This document shows, piece by piece, positions 21,229-30,696 of a DNA stretch of 64,000 nucleotides (position 1 is its first letter; the number at the start of each line of letters is the position of its first letter). This DNA comes from Caulobacter henricii. GTDB lineage: Bacteria > Pseudomonadota > Alphaproteobacteria > Caulobacterales > Caulobacteraceae. The position numbers were made by a program, and so were the translations under genes. The stretch lies in NCBI RefSeq assembly GCF_001414055.1, contig NZ_CP013002.1:3472001-3536000 (forward strand), written 5' to 3'. The notes below the pieces were generated by a model that was not told where the DNA came from, searched no databases, and saw only the letters and a program-made list of their open reading frames with translations.

Positions 21229-21399
21229 CTATAGAGTCTGCACGACGAAGGTGATTGCCGAGACCGGAACGCCCACGATCAGGGCCACGGTGAGCACGGT
21301 CATCAGGGCCTTGTCGGCGAAACTGAACAGGCGGGCGGCGGACATGGCGGGCGGATCCATCGAGGTGGCCGGACGCCGGCCAGGGTCGGCGGCGTCCAT
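21229..21399 (-). CDS. Small single-span membrane protein
   Basis: A 56-residue frame that begins MDAADPGRRP and has one hydrophobic helix from about residue 32 to 54 (LMTVLTVALIVGVPVSAITF, then VVQTL at the C-terminus). ATGs at codons 14 and 19 are alternative starts. Codon bias fits a real gene, and it lies just upstream of the DUF2975/XRE pair on the same strand. No ribosome binding site is strong. Function unknown. Confidence 0.5.
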   Translation of the reverse strand: MDAADPGRRPATSMDPPAMSAARLFSFADKALMTVLTVALIVGVPVSAITFVVQTL

Positions 21400-21486
21400 G
21401 CTCCACTGATAGTCCCCGATTTGGGCTTCAACAATGCTGAGTATCGATAAACGATATTAAACTTTGGCAATGATGGTCGATCGGCA

Positions 21487-22080
21487 TCAGGTGAGTTGCA
21501 CAGAAGTCACAACCATCGACTCGCGCCGGCTGGCGGCCTCGAACCAGGCGGCCAGGGTGGGTCGACCGTCGCGCCAGTCGATCACCTGGCGGGCGTCGAA
21601 ATAGGCCAGTTGGGCCGCGACGGCGATTTCAGCGATGGCGAAACGGGAGTCGCTGAAGCCTTCGGCTTCCAGCCGGTCCAGGCCGGCGATGATGGCGCGC
21701 AGCTGGCGGTCGATCAGCTCCGGACGCTGGTCATCGGCCGGGCGCATGCGCTCGCGCACGACGGCGATGGCGGCCGAGCCCATGCCGTCGGCCAGGGCCT
21801 GCAGGGTCAGGGCCTGGCGGCGGTCCCGGCCCGCCGCCGGGATCAGGCCGGCCCCGCCCGACGCATCGAGATGGTCGCAGATCACCGACGAGTCGAACAG
21901 GATCTCGCCGTCGGCGAGGATCAGGACCGGCACCTGGCTGAGCGGATTGGTCGCCCTCAGGCTCTCGTCGGTGAACGGGGCGACCGTCTCCAGCACGATG
22001 GCGCCGGTAAAGCCGTTTTCGTGCGCCACGATGCGAACCTTGCGCGCAAAGGGCGACAAGGCAGAGTAAAGGAGCCGCAT
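21487..22080 (-). CDS. Glutathione S-transferase family protein
   Basis: A 197-residue GST-fold enzyme. Start ATG 22080 with GAGG about 8 bases ahead. The N-terminal thioredoxin-like domain reads [20 protein letters not shown], then [20 protein letters not shown] with the cis-proline and the glutathione-binding DS pair; the C-terminal helical domain follows to residue 197. It resembles the YibF-like class. It is divergent from rdgB, 25 bases away, so promoters overlap. Substrate unknown. Confidence 0.88.
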   Translation of the reverse strand: MRLLYSALSPFARKVRIVAHENGFTGAIVLETVAPFTDESLRATNPLSQVPVLILADGEILFDSSVICDHLDASGGAGLIPAAGRDRRQALTLQALADGMGSAAIAVVRERMRPADDQRPELIDRQLRAIIAGLDRLEAEGFSDSRFAIAEIAVAAQLAYFDARQVIDWRDGRPTLAAWFEAASRRESMVVTSVQLT

Positions 22081-22105
22081 TGGTGATTTCCTCAAGGAGC
22101 CGATC

Positions 22106-22708
22106 ATGGCGCTGAGACTGGAGCCTGGGCTTAAGCTCGTAGTGGCCACGCACAATCCCGGCAAGGTCCCCGAGATCGCGGCCCTGCTGGAGGGACGGTT
22201 CGAACTGGTCGCCGCTGGTACCCTGGGCCTGCCCGAGCCGGAAGAGACCGAGACGACCTTCGTCGGCAATGCCCTGCTCAAGGCCCGGCACGCCGCCGAC
22301 CTGTCGGGCCTGATCGCCCTGGCCGACGATTCCGGACTTTCAGTGACCGCGCTCGGCGGCTCGCCCGGCGTTTATTCGGCGCGCTGGGCCGGGCCCGGCA
22401 AGGATTTCGCCCAGGCCATGGCCAAGGTCGAGACGCGGCTGGAAGAAACCGGCTCGGACGATCACAGCGCCTGGTTCACCTCGGCTCTTGCTGTCGCCTG
22501 GCCCAACGGGCCCTCGGTCGTGGTCCAGGGCGAGGTCCACGGCACCCTGACCTTCCCGCCGCGCGGCACACGGGGCTTCGGCTATGATCCGATCTTCGTG
22601 CCTGATGGCCACGCCCTGACCTTCGGCGAGATGGAGCCGGCCGCCAAGGACGCCATGAGCCACCGGGCCCGGGCCTTCGAAAAGCTGAAGGCCGCGCTGT
22701 TTGAGTGA
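22106..22708 (+). CDS. rdgB: XTP/dITP pyrophosphatase (RdgB/HAM1)
   Basis: A 200-residue house-cleaning enzyme that hydrolyses non-canonical purine triphosphates. Motifs: [51 protein letters not shown], and [10 protein letters not shown] near the C-terminus, followed by the conserved [11 protein letters not shown]. It overlaps the next gene by 8 bases, which suggests coupled translation. Confidence 0.97.
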   Translation: MALRLEPGLKLVVATHNPGKVPEIAALLEGRFELVAAGTLGLPEPEETETTFVGNALLKARHAADLSGLIALADDSGLSVTALGGSPGVYSARWAGPGKDFAQAMAKVETRLEETGSDDHSAWFTSALAVAWPNGPSVVVQGEVHGTLTFPPRGTRGFGYDPIFVPDGHALTFGEMEPAAKDAMSHRARAFEKLKAALFE

Positions 22709-23849
22709 GGCCGCCCCCCTCGGCGTCTATATCCACTGGCCCTATTGCGCGCGGATCTGCCCCTATTGCGACTTCAATGTCGTGCGCGACCGGGGGCGGA
22801 CCGAGGAACAGGCCCAGCTGGCCGACGCCATCGTCGCCGACCTGGTGGCCCAGCGCGCCCTGACCGGACCGCGCCGGCTGCTGTCGATCTTCTTCGGCGG
22901 CGGCACGCCCTCCCTGATGGATCCGGCCCAGGTCGCCCGCGTGATCGAGACGGCCAGGGGCCTGTGGTCGCCGGCCGACGATCTGGAGATCAGCCTCGAG
23001 GCCAATCCCACCGACGCCGAGGCCGGCCGGTTCGAGGCCCTGGCGGCAGCCGGCGTGGCCCGCCTGTCGCTCGGCGTCCAGTCGCTGCACGATGAGGCCC
23101 TGGCCCTGCTGGGCCGCAATCACGATGCCGGATCGGCCCGGCGAGCCATAGCCGTGGCGGCCCGGACCTTTCCGCGCCTGTCGGTCGACCTGATCTATGC
23201 CCGCCCCGGCCAGAAGGTCGAGGCCTGGCGAGCCGAGCTGGAAGCCGTGCTGGCCCTCGGGCCCGAACATGTCTCGCCCTATCAGCTGACCATCGAGACC
23301 GGCACCGCCTTCGACCGCGCAGTCGGACGCGGCAAGCTGGTCGTGCCGGACGAAGACCTGGCCCACGACCTGTTCGAGACCACCCAGGCCGTGCTGGAGG
23401 CCGCCGGTTTCGACGCCTATGAGGTCTCCAACCATGCCCGGGGCGAGGCGGCGCGGTCGCGGCACAATCTCGTTTACTGGCGGGGCCACGACTATGTCGG
23501 CGTCGGCCCCGGGGCCCATGGCCGCCTGACCCTGGCCGACGGCCGCATCGCCACCACCGCCCATCGCAGGATCGCAGACTATGTCGCCGCCGTGCGCGAC
23601 ACCGGCCTCGGCTTCGAGCGCGAGACCCTCTCGGCCAGTGAGGCCGCCGAGGAGCGGCTGCTGCTGGGCCTGCGGATCGATGAAGGCGTGGCCTTTGAGG
23701 ACCTGGCCGAGCTGGGCCTGAGCGCCGCTGCCGCCAAGGTCCGCCACCATGTCGAGCTGGGCCTGCTGGCCGATGACCCCCGGCGGTTGCGCGCCACCCG
23801 GGCGGGGCGCCTGGTGCTGGACCGGCTGACAGGCGCGCTCGCGACCTGA
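22701..23849 (+). CDS. hemW: Heme chaperone HemW-like radical SAM protein
   Basis: A 382-residue radical SAM protein. The cluster motif [10 protein letters not shown] (C16, C20, C23) lies in the expected GVYIHWPYC context, followed by [11 protein letters not shown] and SLGVQSL. The length and compact N-terminus match HemW, which binds heme, and not coproporphyrinogen dehydrogenase HemN. The only in-frame start is TTG 22701, inside the end of rdgB (8-base overlap), so it depends on upstream translation. Confidence 0.93.
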   Translation: MSEAAPLGVYIHWPYCARICPYCDFNVVRDRGRTEEQAQLADAIVADLVAQRALTGPRRLLSIFFGGGTPSLMDPAQVARVIETARGLWSPADDLEISLEANPTDAEAGRFEALAAAGVARLSLGVQSLHDEALALLGRNHDAGSARRAIAVAARTFPRLSVDLIYARPGQKVEAWRAELEAVLALGPEHVSPYQLTIETGTAFDRAVGRGKLVVPDEDLAHDLFETTQAVLEAAGFDAYEVSNHARGEAARSRHNLVYWRGHDYVGVGPGAHGRLTLADGRIATTAHRRIADYVAAVRDTGLGFERETLSASEAAEERLLLGLRIDEGVAFEDLAELGLSAAAAKVRHHVELGLLADDPRRLRATRAGRLVLDRLTGALAT

Positions 23850-23903
23850 TAGGACTGCGCTCCGAAACAGTCCCGCGTCTCCCGGCGCGGCAAGGATCCC
23901 CGC

Positions 23904-24794
23904 GTGAGCCGCCACCCCGACCCGCCTGCCCTGTCCGAAGCGCCCCTGGCCCCGGGCCTCTATCTGGTGGCGACGCCGATCGGCAATCTGCGCGACATCA
24001 CCCTGCGGGCCCTGGACGTGCTGAATGCCTGCGACGTGCTGCTGGCCGAGGACACTCGCGTCTCGGGCAAGCTGCTGGCCGCCTACCAGCTCTCCAAGCG
24101 GCTGGAGCGCTATGACGAACATGTCGCCGACCGGGTAACACCGAAGATCCTTGAGCGCCTGGAGGCCGGGGAGCGGGTGGCCATGGTCTCGGACGCCGGC
24201 ACGCCGATGGTATCCGATCCCGGCTTCCGCCTGGCCCGCGAGGCGATCGCCGCCGGCCATCAGGTCTTTCCGATCCCCGGGGCCTCGGCGGCCCTGGCGG
24301 CCCTGACCCTGGGCGGCCTGCCCACCGACCGCTTCCTGTTCGCCGGCTTCCCGCCGCCCAAGAGCGCCGCCCGCAGGACCTTCTTCGAGGAACTGGCCCC
24401 GGTCCGCGCCACCCTGATCTTCTATGAAGGGGCCTCGCGGGTCGCCGACAGCCTGGCCGACATGGCCGCCGTCTTCGGCCCGCGCGACGCCGCCGTGGCC
24501 CGCGAACTGACCAAGCTCTACGAGACCTGCATCCGCGGCCCGCTGGACGTGCTGGCCGCCGATCCGCGCTTCGACAGTCCCAAGGGCGAGATCGTCATCC
24601 TGGTCGGCCCCGGCTCGGAGGCCCCGGTCCAGGCCGGCGACGCCGAGAGCGCCCTGCGCGAGGCCATGTCCCGCCTGCCCCTGGGCGAGGCCGCCTCCGA
24701 GGTGGCCAAGGCCCTGGGCCTTCCACGCCGCGACCTCTACCGCCAGGCCCTGGCCCTCAAGGACGCCGCTGCCGGGCCGGACGAGGCGGGATGA
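23904..24794 (+). CDS. rsmI: 16S rRNA (cytidine-1402-2'-O)-methyltransferase
   Basis: A 296-residue SAM-dependent methyltransferase that 2'-O-methylates C1402 in the ribosomal decoding centre. It starts at GTG 23904. Motifs: LYLVATPIGNLRDITLRAL, LLAEDTRVSGKLL, VSDAGTPMVSDPGFRL and PIPGASAALAAL. The C-terminal helices are normal for the family. It overlaps the yraN start by 4 bases (ATGA). Confidence 0.97.
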   Translation: MSRHPDPPALSEAPLAPGLYLVATPIGNLRDITLRALDVLNACDVLLAEDTRVSGKLLAAYQLSKRLERYDEHVADRVTPKILERLEAGERVAMVSDAGTPMVSDPGFRLAREAIAAGHQVFPIPGASAALAALTLGGLPTDRFLFAGFPPPKSAARRTFFEELAPVRATLIFYEGASRVADSLADMAAVFGPRDAAVARELTKLYETCIRGPLDVLAADPRFDSPKGEIVILVGPGSEAPVQAGDAESALREAMSRLPLGEAASEVAKALGLPRRDLYRQALALKDAAAGPDEAG

Positions 24795-25168
24795 CCGCCG
24801 CCCGCCAGGTCCGGGGTGCCCAGGCGCGCCAGTCTGGCCGTCGCGCCGAGGTGCTGGCCGCCGCCTGGCTGATGCTGAAGGGCTATCGCATTCTCGGCTT
24901 TCGCCTGGCCACGCCCCTGGGCGAGATCGACCTCCTGGCCCAGCGCGGACCGGTTCTGGCGGTGATCGAGGTCAAGCAGCGGGCCCGGCTCGAGGATGCG
25001 CTCGATGCCGTCACCGCCGACCAGAGGGCCCGCCTGCGCCGCGCCGCCGCCCATATTGCCCGCTCGCGCCATCGCCTGAGCCCTCTCACCGTCCGCCTCG
25101 ACCTGATGGCCATGGCCCCCGGTCGCTGGCCCCGCCACCTGCGCGATGCCTGGCAGGAGGGGACATGA
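24791..25168 (+). CDS. YraN/UPF0102 family nuclease-fold protein
   Basis: A 125-residue protein with the RecB-like nuclease fold of the YraN family: GRRAEVLAAAWLMLKGYRIL, then ATPLGEIDLLAQRGPVLAVI and EVKQRA, which supply the acidic and lysine residues of the nuclease core. It almost always follows rsmI, and here the ATG overlaps its stop. It overlaps the next gene by 4 bases too. The biological role is poorly known. Confidence 0.92.
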   Translation: MTAARQVRGAQARQSGRRAEVLAAAWLMLKGYRILGFRLATPLGEIDLLAQRGPVLAVIEVKQRARLEDALDAVTADQRARLRRAAAHIARSRHRLSPLTVRLDLMAMAPGRWPRHLRDAWQEGT

Positions 25169-25980
25169 GCCGCGAGGCGGCCGAGGCGGTGCTGACGCGG
25201 ATCGGCCAGGGCACCGACGCGGACTTTCCGCTGTTCGAGGCGGCCCTGGCCTGCGCCCTGCATGACGACCCCGATCGTGATCCAGCCCCGGCTCTCGTCC
25301 TGGCCCGGGAGGCCGGCGAGCGCCTGGCCGAACGCCTGCAGTCGGAATCGCCGGAGGAGGCCGTGGCCGAGGCCCTGGCCGGCGACCTGCGGCTCAGCGG
25401 TGACGTGACCACCTATGACCATCCCGACAATGCCGATGTCATCGCCATAGCCCGCCGGCGCCTCGGCCTGCCGGTGGGGCTGGGGATCTTTTACCTGCAC
25501 GCCGCGCGGACGGCGGGCCTGGCCCTGCACGGCATCGACTTTCCGGGCCACTTCCTGCTGCGGATCGAGTCCGAAGCCGGGCCCCTGGCGCTCGATCCGT
25601 TCGGCGAGGGCCGGGTGGTCCTGCCCGTTGAGCTGTCGCGGCGGGCCCTGCGCACCGGTCTGATGCCCGATGTCGCCGCCCGTCTGGACCTGCTGATGGC
25701 CCCGGTGACCGACCGGGCGGTCTTGATCCGCCTACAGAACAACATCTTTGCCCGCGCTCAGCAGGCCCAGGACTGGCCCCGCGCCGAGCGCTCGGCCCTG
25801 CGCCGGGCCCTGCTCAATCCGGCCGACCACCGCCCCTGGCTCGACGTCGCCGCCGCGCGTGAGGGTCAGGGGGCTCTGGCGGGGGCGCTGCAGGCCCTGG
25901 CCCAGGCCCAGACCCTGGACGGTGGCGCGACCATCGCGGCCCGCGCGGCGCGGGAGCGGGTGAGGCTGAGGCTGAACTAG
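25165..25980 (+). CDS. SirB1/transglutaminase-like protein with C-terminal TPR region
   Basis: A 271-residue protein. The middle (about 85-165) matches the SirB1 Transglut_core2 domain: NADVIAIARRRLGLPVGLGI, then GIDFPGHFLLRIE. No cysteine is visible at the catalytic position, as is common in this branch. The C-terminal part (residues about 190-265) has TPR-like helices. Its ATG overlaps yraN in ATGA. It closes the rdgB-hemW-rsmI-yraN transcript. Function unknown; probably cytoplasmic. Confidence 0.85.
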   Translation: MSREAAEAVLTRIGQGTDADFPLFEAALACALHDDPDRDPAPALVLAREAGERLAERLQSESPEEAVAEALAGDLRLSGDVTTYDHPDNADVIAIARRRLGLPVGLGIFYLHAARTAGLALHGIDFPGHFLLRIESEAGPLALDPFGEGRVVLPVELSRRALRTGLMPDVAARLDLLMAPVTDRAVLIRLQNNIFARAQQAQDWPRAERSALRRALLNPADHRPWLDVAAAREGQGALAGALQALAQAQTLDGGATIAARAARERVRLRLN

Positions 25981-26062
25981 CGGCTAGGGCTGGCAGCCCG
26001 GCTCAGCCCGCGCCGGATGCGGACATGCCGAAGGGCTGTTGAGGGTGGATGGCGGCCCTCGG

Positions 26063-26089
26063 AACCCCTCTCTAATAGAGAGAGGGGTT
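26063..26089. terminator. Perfect hairpin terminator after the rdgB operon
   Basis: An 11-base-pair stem AACCCCTCTCT / AGAGAGGGGTT closes on an AATAG-type loop. It lies 83 bases after the SirB1 gene and faces the islet genes on the other strand, so it may work in both directions. Confidence 0.65.
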
Positions 26090-26221
26090 CAGGAGGTCCG
26101 ACATGGGTCGGGAGCGGATATCAGGCCACCACCCGAAACGGGACGTTCGACCTCTGGCTCGCAAGCGGACCTCGCCAAGGTCTGTGAAGGGAGGCAAGCG
26201 GAAAGAAACCTTCGAGCGCGG

Positions 26222-26650
26222 TCAGTGCTTATCGTTGAGCAGTCGGCCAAGAAGCCCTGCTATTATTGTGGCCAGGAGCGCGATCGGAAGCCCCAGATAG
26301 AATCCCAAGACGAGCGCTAGCCCAGCCGGCCCGCCCTCGTCGAAGTCTCCAGATTTGGTCAGAGTGACGGCGCTCCCAATAAGGACCAAGAGCAACCACC
26401 AGACCAAAGAACTAAGGACCGCAGTCCGCGAGCGAACCAAAAAGCTTGGCCCGATCGCGGAGAATAAGGCGATCGCCAACGCTGAAACTACAATAAAAAG
26501 GCCGCGCGCTAGGCCCGAGGCGAAAGCGTTGGACCAGGCGAAACCGGCAAAAAACAATAGGGCGGCGACGCCGAGGCCGACCGCTATCTGGAGAGCGTCC
26601 ACGCGACGGCAAGACCCTCGTGAACCGCCTGTCTGGTGGTTGGACGCCAT
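26222..26650 (-). CDS. Hypothetical multi-pass membrane protein
   Basis: A 142-residue protein with four hydrophobic segments (about 20-40, 44-66, 78-100, 112-135), for example LQIAVGLGVAALLFFAGFAW and LGLPIALLATIIAGLLGRLL. I do not recognise a family. Its base composition is less GC-rich than the flanking housekeeping genes, and it sits next to an Imm26-type gene in an islet that separates the SirB1 gene from gshB. It could be part of an effector-immunity locus or unrelated cargo. Confidence 0.6.
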   Translation of the reverse strand: MASNHQTGGSRGSCRRVDALQIAVGLGVAALLFFAGFAWSNAFASGLARGLFIVVSALAIALFSAIGPSFLVRSRTAVLSSLVWWLLLVLIGSAVTLTKSGDFDEGGPAGLALVLGFYLGLPIALLATIIAGLLGRLLNDKH

Positions 26651-26716
26651 GGGTGCACTCTAGCTCAACCGTTTTGAGGCTCACAAGCAGACGTTACGAA
26701 GGTCCGACTAGGGTGG

Positions 26717-27175
26717 TTAGCGGACATCGACCGCCGGGTTCCATTCCTGCTCAATCCTCTCGAAAAGAGCGGTGTCGTTCATCACCCCGCGAACAGGAAA
26801 TTGTCTCTGCTCAGGGGTCAGATCACCAACGCACCATTCGTTTTCGCCGTCCCATAGCCACCAAGTACCTATGGTTCCGGTTAGAGGGTCAACCACTCCA
26901 GCCCTGAAGGTGGGGAACAGAGTGAGGGAAGAAGCAACAGGTGCGCGCCCGACAATCTGGACGAGCTTCCGTGTCACGGCGGCGTTCAGAGGGAAGAATG
27001 TGGAGAACTGAACAGGTCGGCTGACAACCTGGAGAACGTCTGGACGCTCTGCGTTGAAGCCCGTGAACACCCTCAACAGCGATCCGTACATTGCATGTCG
27101 ATGAGTATGGTGAGCGTAGGCCAAGCCCCGCCCCGTAGATATCTCGACGATGTCGCCGATTTTCGACCTAGCCAT
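26717..27175 (-). CDS. Immunity protein 26 (Imm26)-like protein
   Basis: A 152-residue protein, started at ATG 27175 (MARSKIGDIVEISTGRGLAY). KIGDIVEI, GLAYAHHTHRHAMYGSLLRV, QFSTFFPLNAAV and GTWWLWDGENEWCVG match the Imm26 family of polymorphic-toxin immunity proteins. No toxin or secretion gene is visible within the window, so it looks like an orphan immunity gene. The local GC is lower than elsewhere, which fits horizontal acquisition. The family match is from memory and should be tested by a profile search. Confidence 0.65.
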   Translation of the reverse strand: MARSKIGDIVEISTGRGLAYAHHTHRHAMYGSLLRVFTGFNAERPDVLQVVSRPVQFSTFFPLNAAVTRKLVQIVGRAPVASSLTLFPTFRAGVVDPLTGTIGTWWLWDGENEWCVGDLTPEQRQFPVRGVMNDTALFERIEQEWNPAVDVR

Positions 27176-27397
27176 AGGGTCTTGTCGCCGAGGCAAGCCA
27201 CGCGCGCAATCACATAGCTGACCTTGCGATCGTCCACCTAGGGTCGAAAGCACGCTTTGCTTTCCCGCCCGAAAGCGGATGCACCGGCGTCCCGCTCATC
27301 CTTACATCTTCTGGAGGCTGTAGCGTGCCGGTCTGGCCGTGAGATGTAAGGATGCCTCCCTTCGGCGCGAAGGGGCGCTGTTCCCCGGCCAAGGCCA
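27176..27397. other. Intergenic sequence upstream of the Imm26-like gene
   Basis: This gap continues to 27561 and, apart from the palindromic repeat described separately, I see no gene in it. There is a short match between CTTACATCTT near 27302 and its complement ATGTAAGGATG near 27344, giving a small inverted repeat that could mark an insertion edge. Confidence 0.3.
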
Positions 27398-27490
27398 CTG
27401 GCCCCCTACGGGTCGCTTCGCGACCGTCTTCCCCCGCAGGGGGAAGACGGGATCGACGCACTTCATCTTCCCCCCTCGCATTCCCCCCCT
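27398..27490. repeat. GC-rich palindromic intergenic repeat, copy 3
   Basis: ACTGGCCCCCTACGGGTCGC, then GTCTTCCCCCGCAGGGGGAAG and a later CATCTTCCCCCC, as in the copies at 9596 and 10446. It ends about 70 bases before gshB. Confidence 0.65.
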
Positions 27491-27561
27491 CGCCGCCTTA
27501 ACTAGGCAGTCGCCGTGCGGGACGCCCCGCGTCGCCGCGCCAGCCTGATCCGGAGTCGTCC

Positions 27562-28515
27562 ATGTCGTTGAGAGTCGCCGTCCAGATGGACCCCGTGCAG
27601 GGGATCAATATCGACACCGACACCACCTTCCAGATGATGATGGAAGCCCAGACCCGGGGTCACCGGCTGTGGGTCTATACGCCCGACAAGCTGTCGATGG
27701 AGGACGGCCGGGTCTTTGCCCGCGCCCAGTCCCTGGTCCTGACCGCCACCAGGGGCGCGCACGCGACCCTGGGCGAGGTCGTGCTGCTGGACATGAAGGA
27801 CGACGTCGACGTGGTGCTGATGCGCCAGGATCCGCCGTTCGACATGGCCTATATCACCGCCACCCACTTCCTCGAAAAGGTCCACCCCCACACCCTGGTG
27901 GTCAACAACCCGGCCGAGGTGCGCAATGCGCCCGAGAAGCTGTTCGTCACCGATTTCCCGGGCGTGCAGCCGCCGACCCTGATCACCAGCGACCATGAGG
28001 CGATCTACGACTTCCGGGCCCGGCACGGCGACATCGTGCTGAAGCCGCTTTATGGCGGCGGCGGATCGGGTGTGGCGCGGCTGCTGGCCGATGACCCCAA
28101 TCTCGACGCCCTGCTGGAACTGCACGCCATGATCGGCCGCGAGCAGGTGATCGCCCAGAAGTTCGTGCCGGCCGTCAGCAAGGGCGACAAGCGCGTGCTG
28201 CTGGTCGACGGCGAGCCGGTGGGCGCGATCAACCGCGTGCCGGCCGCCGGCCAGGTGCGCTCCAACCTGCGGGTCGGTGGCCGGGCCGAGGCGGTCGAGC
28301 TGACCGCCCGCGATCTGGAGCTCTGCGCCATCATCGCCCCGGAGCTGAAGCGGCGCGGCCTGCTGTTCGTCGGCATCGATGTGATCGGCGAGTACCTGAC
28401 CGAGATCAATGTCACCTCGCCGACCGGGGCCCAGCAGCTGAAGCGGTTCGGCGGCGCGGATGCCTCGGCGGTGCTGTGGGATCGTATCGAGGCAATCCGG
28501 GCGGGCCAGGCCTGA
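27562..28515 (+). CDS. gshB: Glutathione synthetase
   Basis: A 317-residue ATP-grasp ligase that joins glycine to gamma-glutamylcysteine. It begins [20 protein letters not shown], typical of GshB, and has [19 protein letters not shown] central sequence, [16 protein letters not shown] as the ATP-grasp loop and a C-terminal [20 protein letters not shown] with the metal-binding Asn. Sound length. It forms a natural partner for the two GST genes nearby. Confidence 0.97.
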   Translation: MSLRVAVQMDPVQGINIDTDTTFQMMMEAQTRGHRLWVYTPDKLSMEDGRVFARAQSLVLTATRGAHATLGEVVLLDMKDDVDVVLMRQDPPFDMAYITATHFLEKVHPHTLVVNNPAEVRNAPEKLFVTDFPGVQPPTLITSDHEAIYDFRARHGDIVLKPLYGGGGSGVARLLADDPNLDALLELHAMIGREQVIAQKFVPAVSKGDKRVLLVDGEPVGAINRVPAAGQVRSNLRVGGRAEAVELTARDLELCAIIAPELKRRGLLFVGIDVIGEYLTEINVTSPTGAQQLKRFGGADASAVLWDRIEAIRAGQA

Positions 28516-28646
28516 TCCGTCGCGGATCGGGGCCTTGGCGGATCCGCTAAAACCCTGATTTCCCGAAATGTTCGTTTTTCGTTCTTGCTACGCCCTGTGT
28601 CGCGTGGTTGGCTTGTGGATAAGTCCAACCCAACCCTGAGGCGGGC

Positions 28647-30197
28647 ATGGCCGCGAAGGTCGTCACCGTGGCTTTCGAGGGCGTCGAGGCCCGGCGCGTC
28701 GATGTCGAGGTCCAGCTGACCACGGGCCAGCAGGTCTTTGTCATTGTCGGCCTGGCCGACAAGGCCGTGGCCGAGAGCCGAGAGCGGGTGCGCGGGGCCT
28801 TTGCCGGCCTGGGTTTGTCCCTGCCCGGCAAGCGCATTGTCGCCAACCTGGCCCCGGCCGACATGCCCAAGGAGGGCACCCACTTTGACCTGCCGATCGC
28901 CCTGGCGGTGATGGCGGCGATCGGGGTGGTGCCGCTGGATGCCCTCGACGGCTGGGCGGCCATGGGCGAGCTGTCCCTGGACGGACGGATCGTGCCGGCC
29001 GCCGGGGCCCTGCCGGCAGCCATGGCGGCCGGGGCCCTGGGCCTGGGCCTGATCTGTCCCGAGGCCAGCGGGCCGGAAGCGGCCTGGGCCGGCGGCACCC
29101 GTATCCTGGCTCCGCGCTCGCTGGTGGCCCTGATCAACCATTTCCGGGGCAGTCAGGTGCTGGGCGCGCCCGCGCCCGGGCCGGTGATCGAGGGCGAGCG
29201 GGCCAGGGACCTGCGCGACGTCAAGGGTCAGGAACACGCCAAGCGCGCCCTGGAGATCGCCGCCGCCGGGGGCCACAACCTGCTTTTTGTCGGGCCGCCG
29301 GGTTCGGGCAAGTCGATGCTGGCCCAGCGCCTGCCGGGACTGCTTCCGCCGCTGTCCTCGGCCGAGCTCCTGCAGACCTCGATGGTTCATTCCGTAGCCG
29401 GATTGATTGCCCGCGGGGCCCTGACCCGGGCGCGGCCGTTTCGCGCGCCGCACCACTCGGCCAGCATGGCGGCCCTGACCGGCGGCGGGCACAGGGCCAA
29501 GCCCGGCGAGGTCTCCCTGGCCCATAATGGCGTGCTGTTCCTCGACGAACTGCCCGAGTTCGGGGTCCAGGCGCTGGACAGCCTGCGCGGCCCGCTGGAG
29601 ACCGGCGAGGTCATGGTGGCCCGGGCCAATGCCCATGTGCGCTATCCGGCCAAGGTGCAGCTGGTCGCGGCCATGAACCCCTGCCGCTGCGGCCATGGCG
29701 GCGCGGGGCGCGGCTATTGCGGCAAGGCCCCGCGCTGCCAGCGCGACTATCAGGGCCGGGTCTCGGGCCCGCTGATGGACCGCATCGACCTGTCGGTCGA
29801 CATGCCCGCCGTCACCGCCGCCGACCTGGCCCTGCCGCCGCCGGTCGAGGGCTCGGCTGAGGTCGCCGCGCGGGTGGCCCGCGCCCGCCAATTGCAGATG
29901 GACCGGGCCGAGGCGGCCGGCAGTCTCGAGACGCTCAATGGCCGGGCCGAGGGGGCCTTTCTCGAAAAGATCGCCGGCCTGGACGAGGCCGGCCGCAGCC
30001 TGCTGGCCCGCGCCGCCGAGGCCGGCCGGATCAGCGCCCGGGGCTGGACCCGGGTCCTGCGCCTGTCGCGGACCATTGCCGATCTCGAGGGTGCAGACGG
30101 GGTGCGCCGCCTGCATGTGGCCGAGGCCCTGGCGCATCGACGCTCAGCCGCCCCGGGCGAGGAGACGACGCCGGGCCTGGGACAGGGGACGGTCTGA
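28647..30197 (+). CDS. comM: YifB/ComM-family Mg chelatase-like AAA+ ATPase
   Basis: A 516-residue ATPase. The N-terminal Lon-like domain (EVQLTTGQQVFVIVGLADKA) is followed by the Walker A GPPGSGKSMLAQRL (about residue 218), FRAPHHSASMAALTGGG and LFLDELPEF; the C-terminal finger has CRCGHGG. In naturally transformable bacteria ComM is a branch-migration helicase that helps integrate DNA. The family is widespread, so competence is not implied. The gene follows gshB in the same direction, with a 131-base gap. Confidence 0.92.
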   Translation: MAAKVVTVAFEGVEARRVDVEVQLTTGQQVFVIVGLADKAVAESRERVRGAFAGLGLSLPGKRIVANLAPADMPKEGTHFDLPIALAVMAAIGVVPLDALDGWAAMGELSLDGRIVPAAGALPAAMAAGALGLGLICPEASGPEAAWAGGTRILAPRSLVALINHFRGSQVLGAPAPGPVIEGERARDLRDVKGQEHAKRALEIAAAGGHNLLFVGPPGSGKSMLAQRLPGLLPPLSSAELLQTSMVHSVAGLIARGALTRARPFRAPHHSASMAALTGGGHRAKPGEVSLAHNGVLFLDELPEFGVQALDSLRGPLETGEVMVARANAHVRYPAKVQLVAAMNPCRCGHGGAGRGYCGKAPRCQRDYQGRVSGPLMDRIDLSVDMPAVTAADLALPPPVEGSAEVAARVARARQLQMDRAEAAGSLETLNGRAEGAFLEKIAGLDEAGRSLLARAAEAGRISARGWTRVLRLSRTIADLEGADGVRRLHVAEALAHRRSAAPGEETTPGLGQGTV

Positions 30198-30373
30198 GCG
30201 GTCCGGTCCGCACGACACGACGGGAGCCCCGGCGCGGGCCTGGCCCTTGTCGCTTGAGCCTTGGCGCTTGACGCACCCGGCCGAACATCGCGAACCTGTC
30301 ACCCGGATCGCGCCGGATCCCTGACCGATCGCCCTGCCCCGAACCCCGGGGCGCGCCCTGAAAGACCCGCCCC

Positions 30374-30637
30374 ATGCGCCTGGTTCTGACCGCCTCACTC
30401 CTGCTGCTGTCCCTCGCCACCACGGCCTGTACCGACAGCAAGCGCGCCAGCCGGGAAGCGACCTGGAGCGACAAGCCTGCCGACATCGTCTGCTGGACCG
30501 ATGGCACCCAGACCTATGCCGGGCGATCGACCGGCAAGGTCGAGTATGACGAGGGCGGCCGAATCTCGTTCGTCGACGCGGCCCATGGCCGTTACACCAC
30601 GATCGAGGGCGACTGCCGGGTCGTCTACGCGAAATAG
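30374..30637 (+). CDS. Small putative lipoprotein
   Basis: An 87-residue protein with a hydrophobic leader, LVLTASLLLLSLATTAC, whose cysteine (residue 19) could be lipidated although the lipobox (TTAC) is atypical. The remainder, TDSKRASREATW then VCWTDGTQTYAGRSTGKVEY, is a small soluble domain with a second and third cysteine that may pair. No family recognised. It is probably anchored in the envelope. Confidence 0.65.
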   Translation: MRLVLTASLLLLSLATTACTDSKRASREATWSDKPADIVCWTDGTQTYAGRSTGKVEYDEGGRISFVDAAHGRYTTIEGDCRVVYAK

Positions 30638-30696
30638 CGATCGGCCGGCGTCAGCCGCAGGGCTGAACCGGTAAGACCGCGCCGCGAGGTCCGGAT

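Noticed and set aside
26103..26300. Short plus-strand frame (about 65 codons) in the islet
   Set aside because: Basic, low-complexity translation overlapping the end of the minus-strand membrane protein gene; no ribosome binding site or motif.
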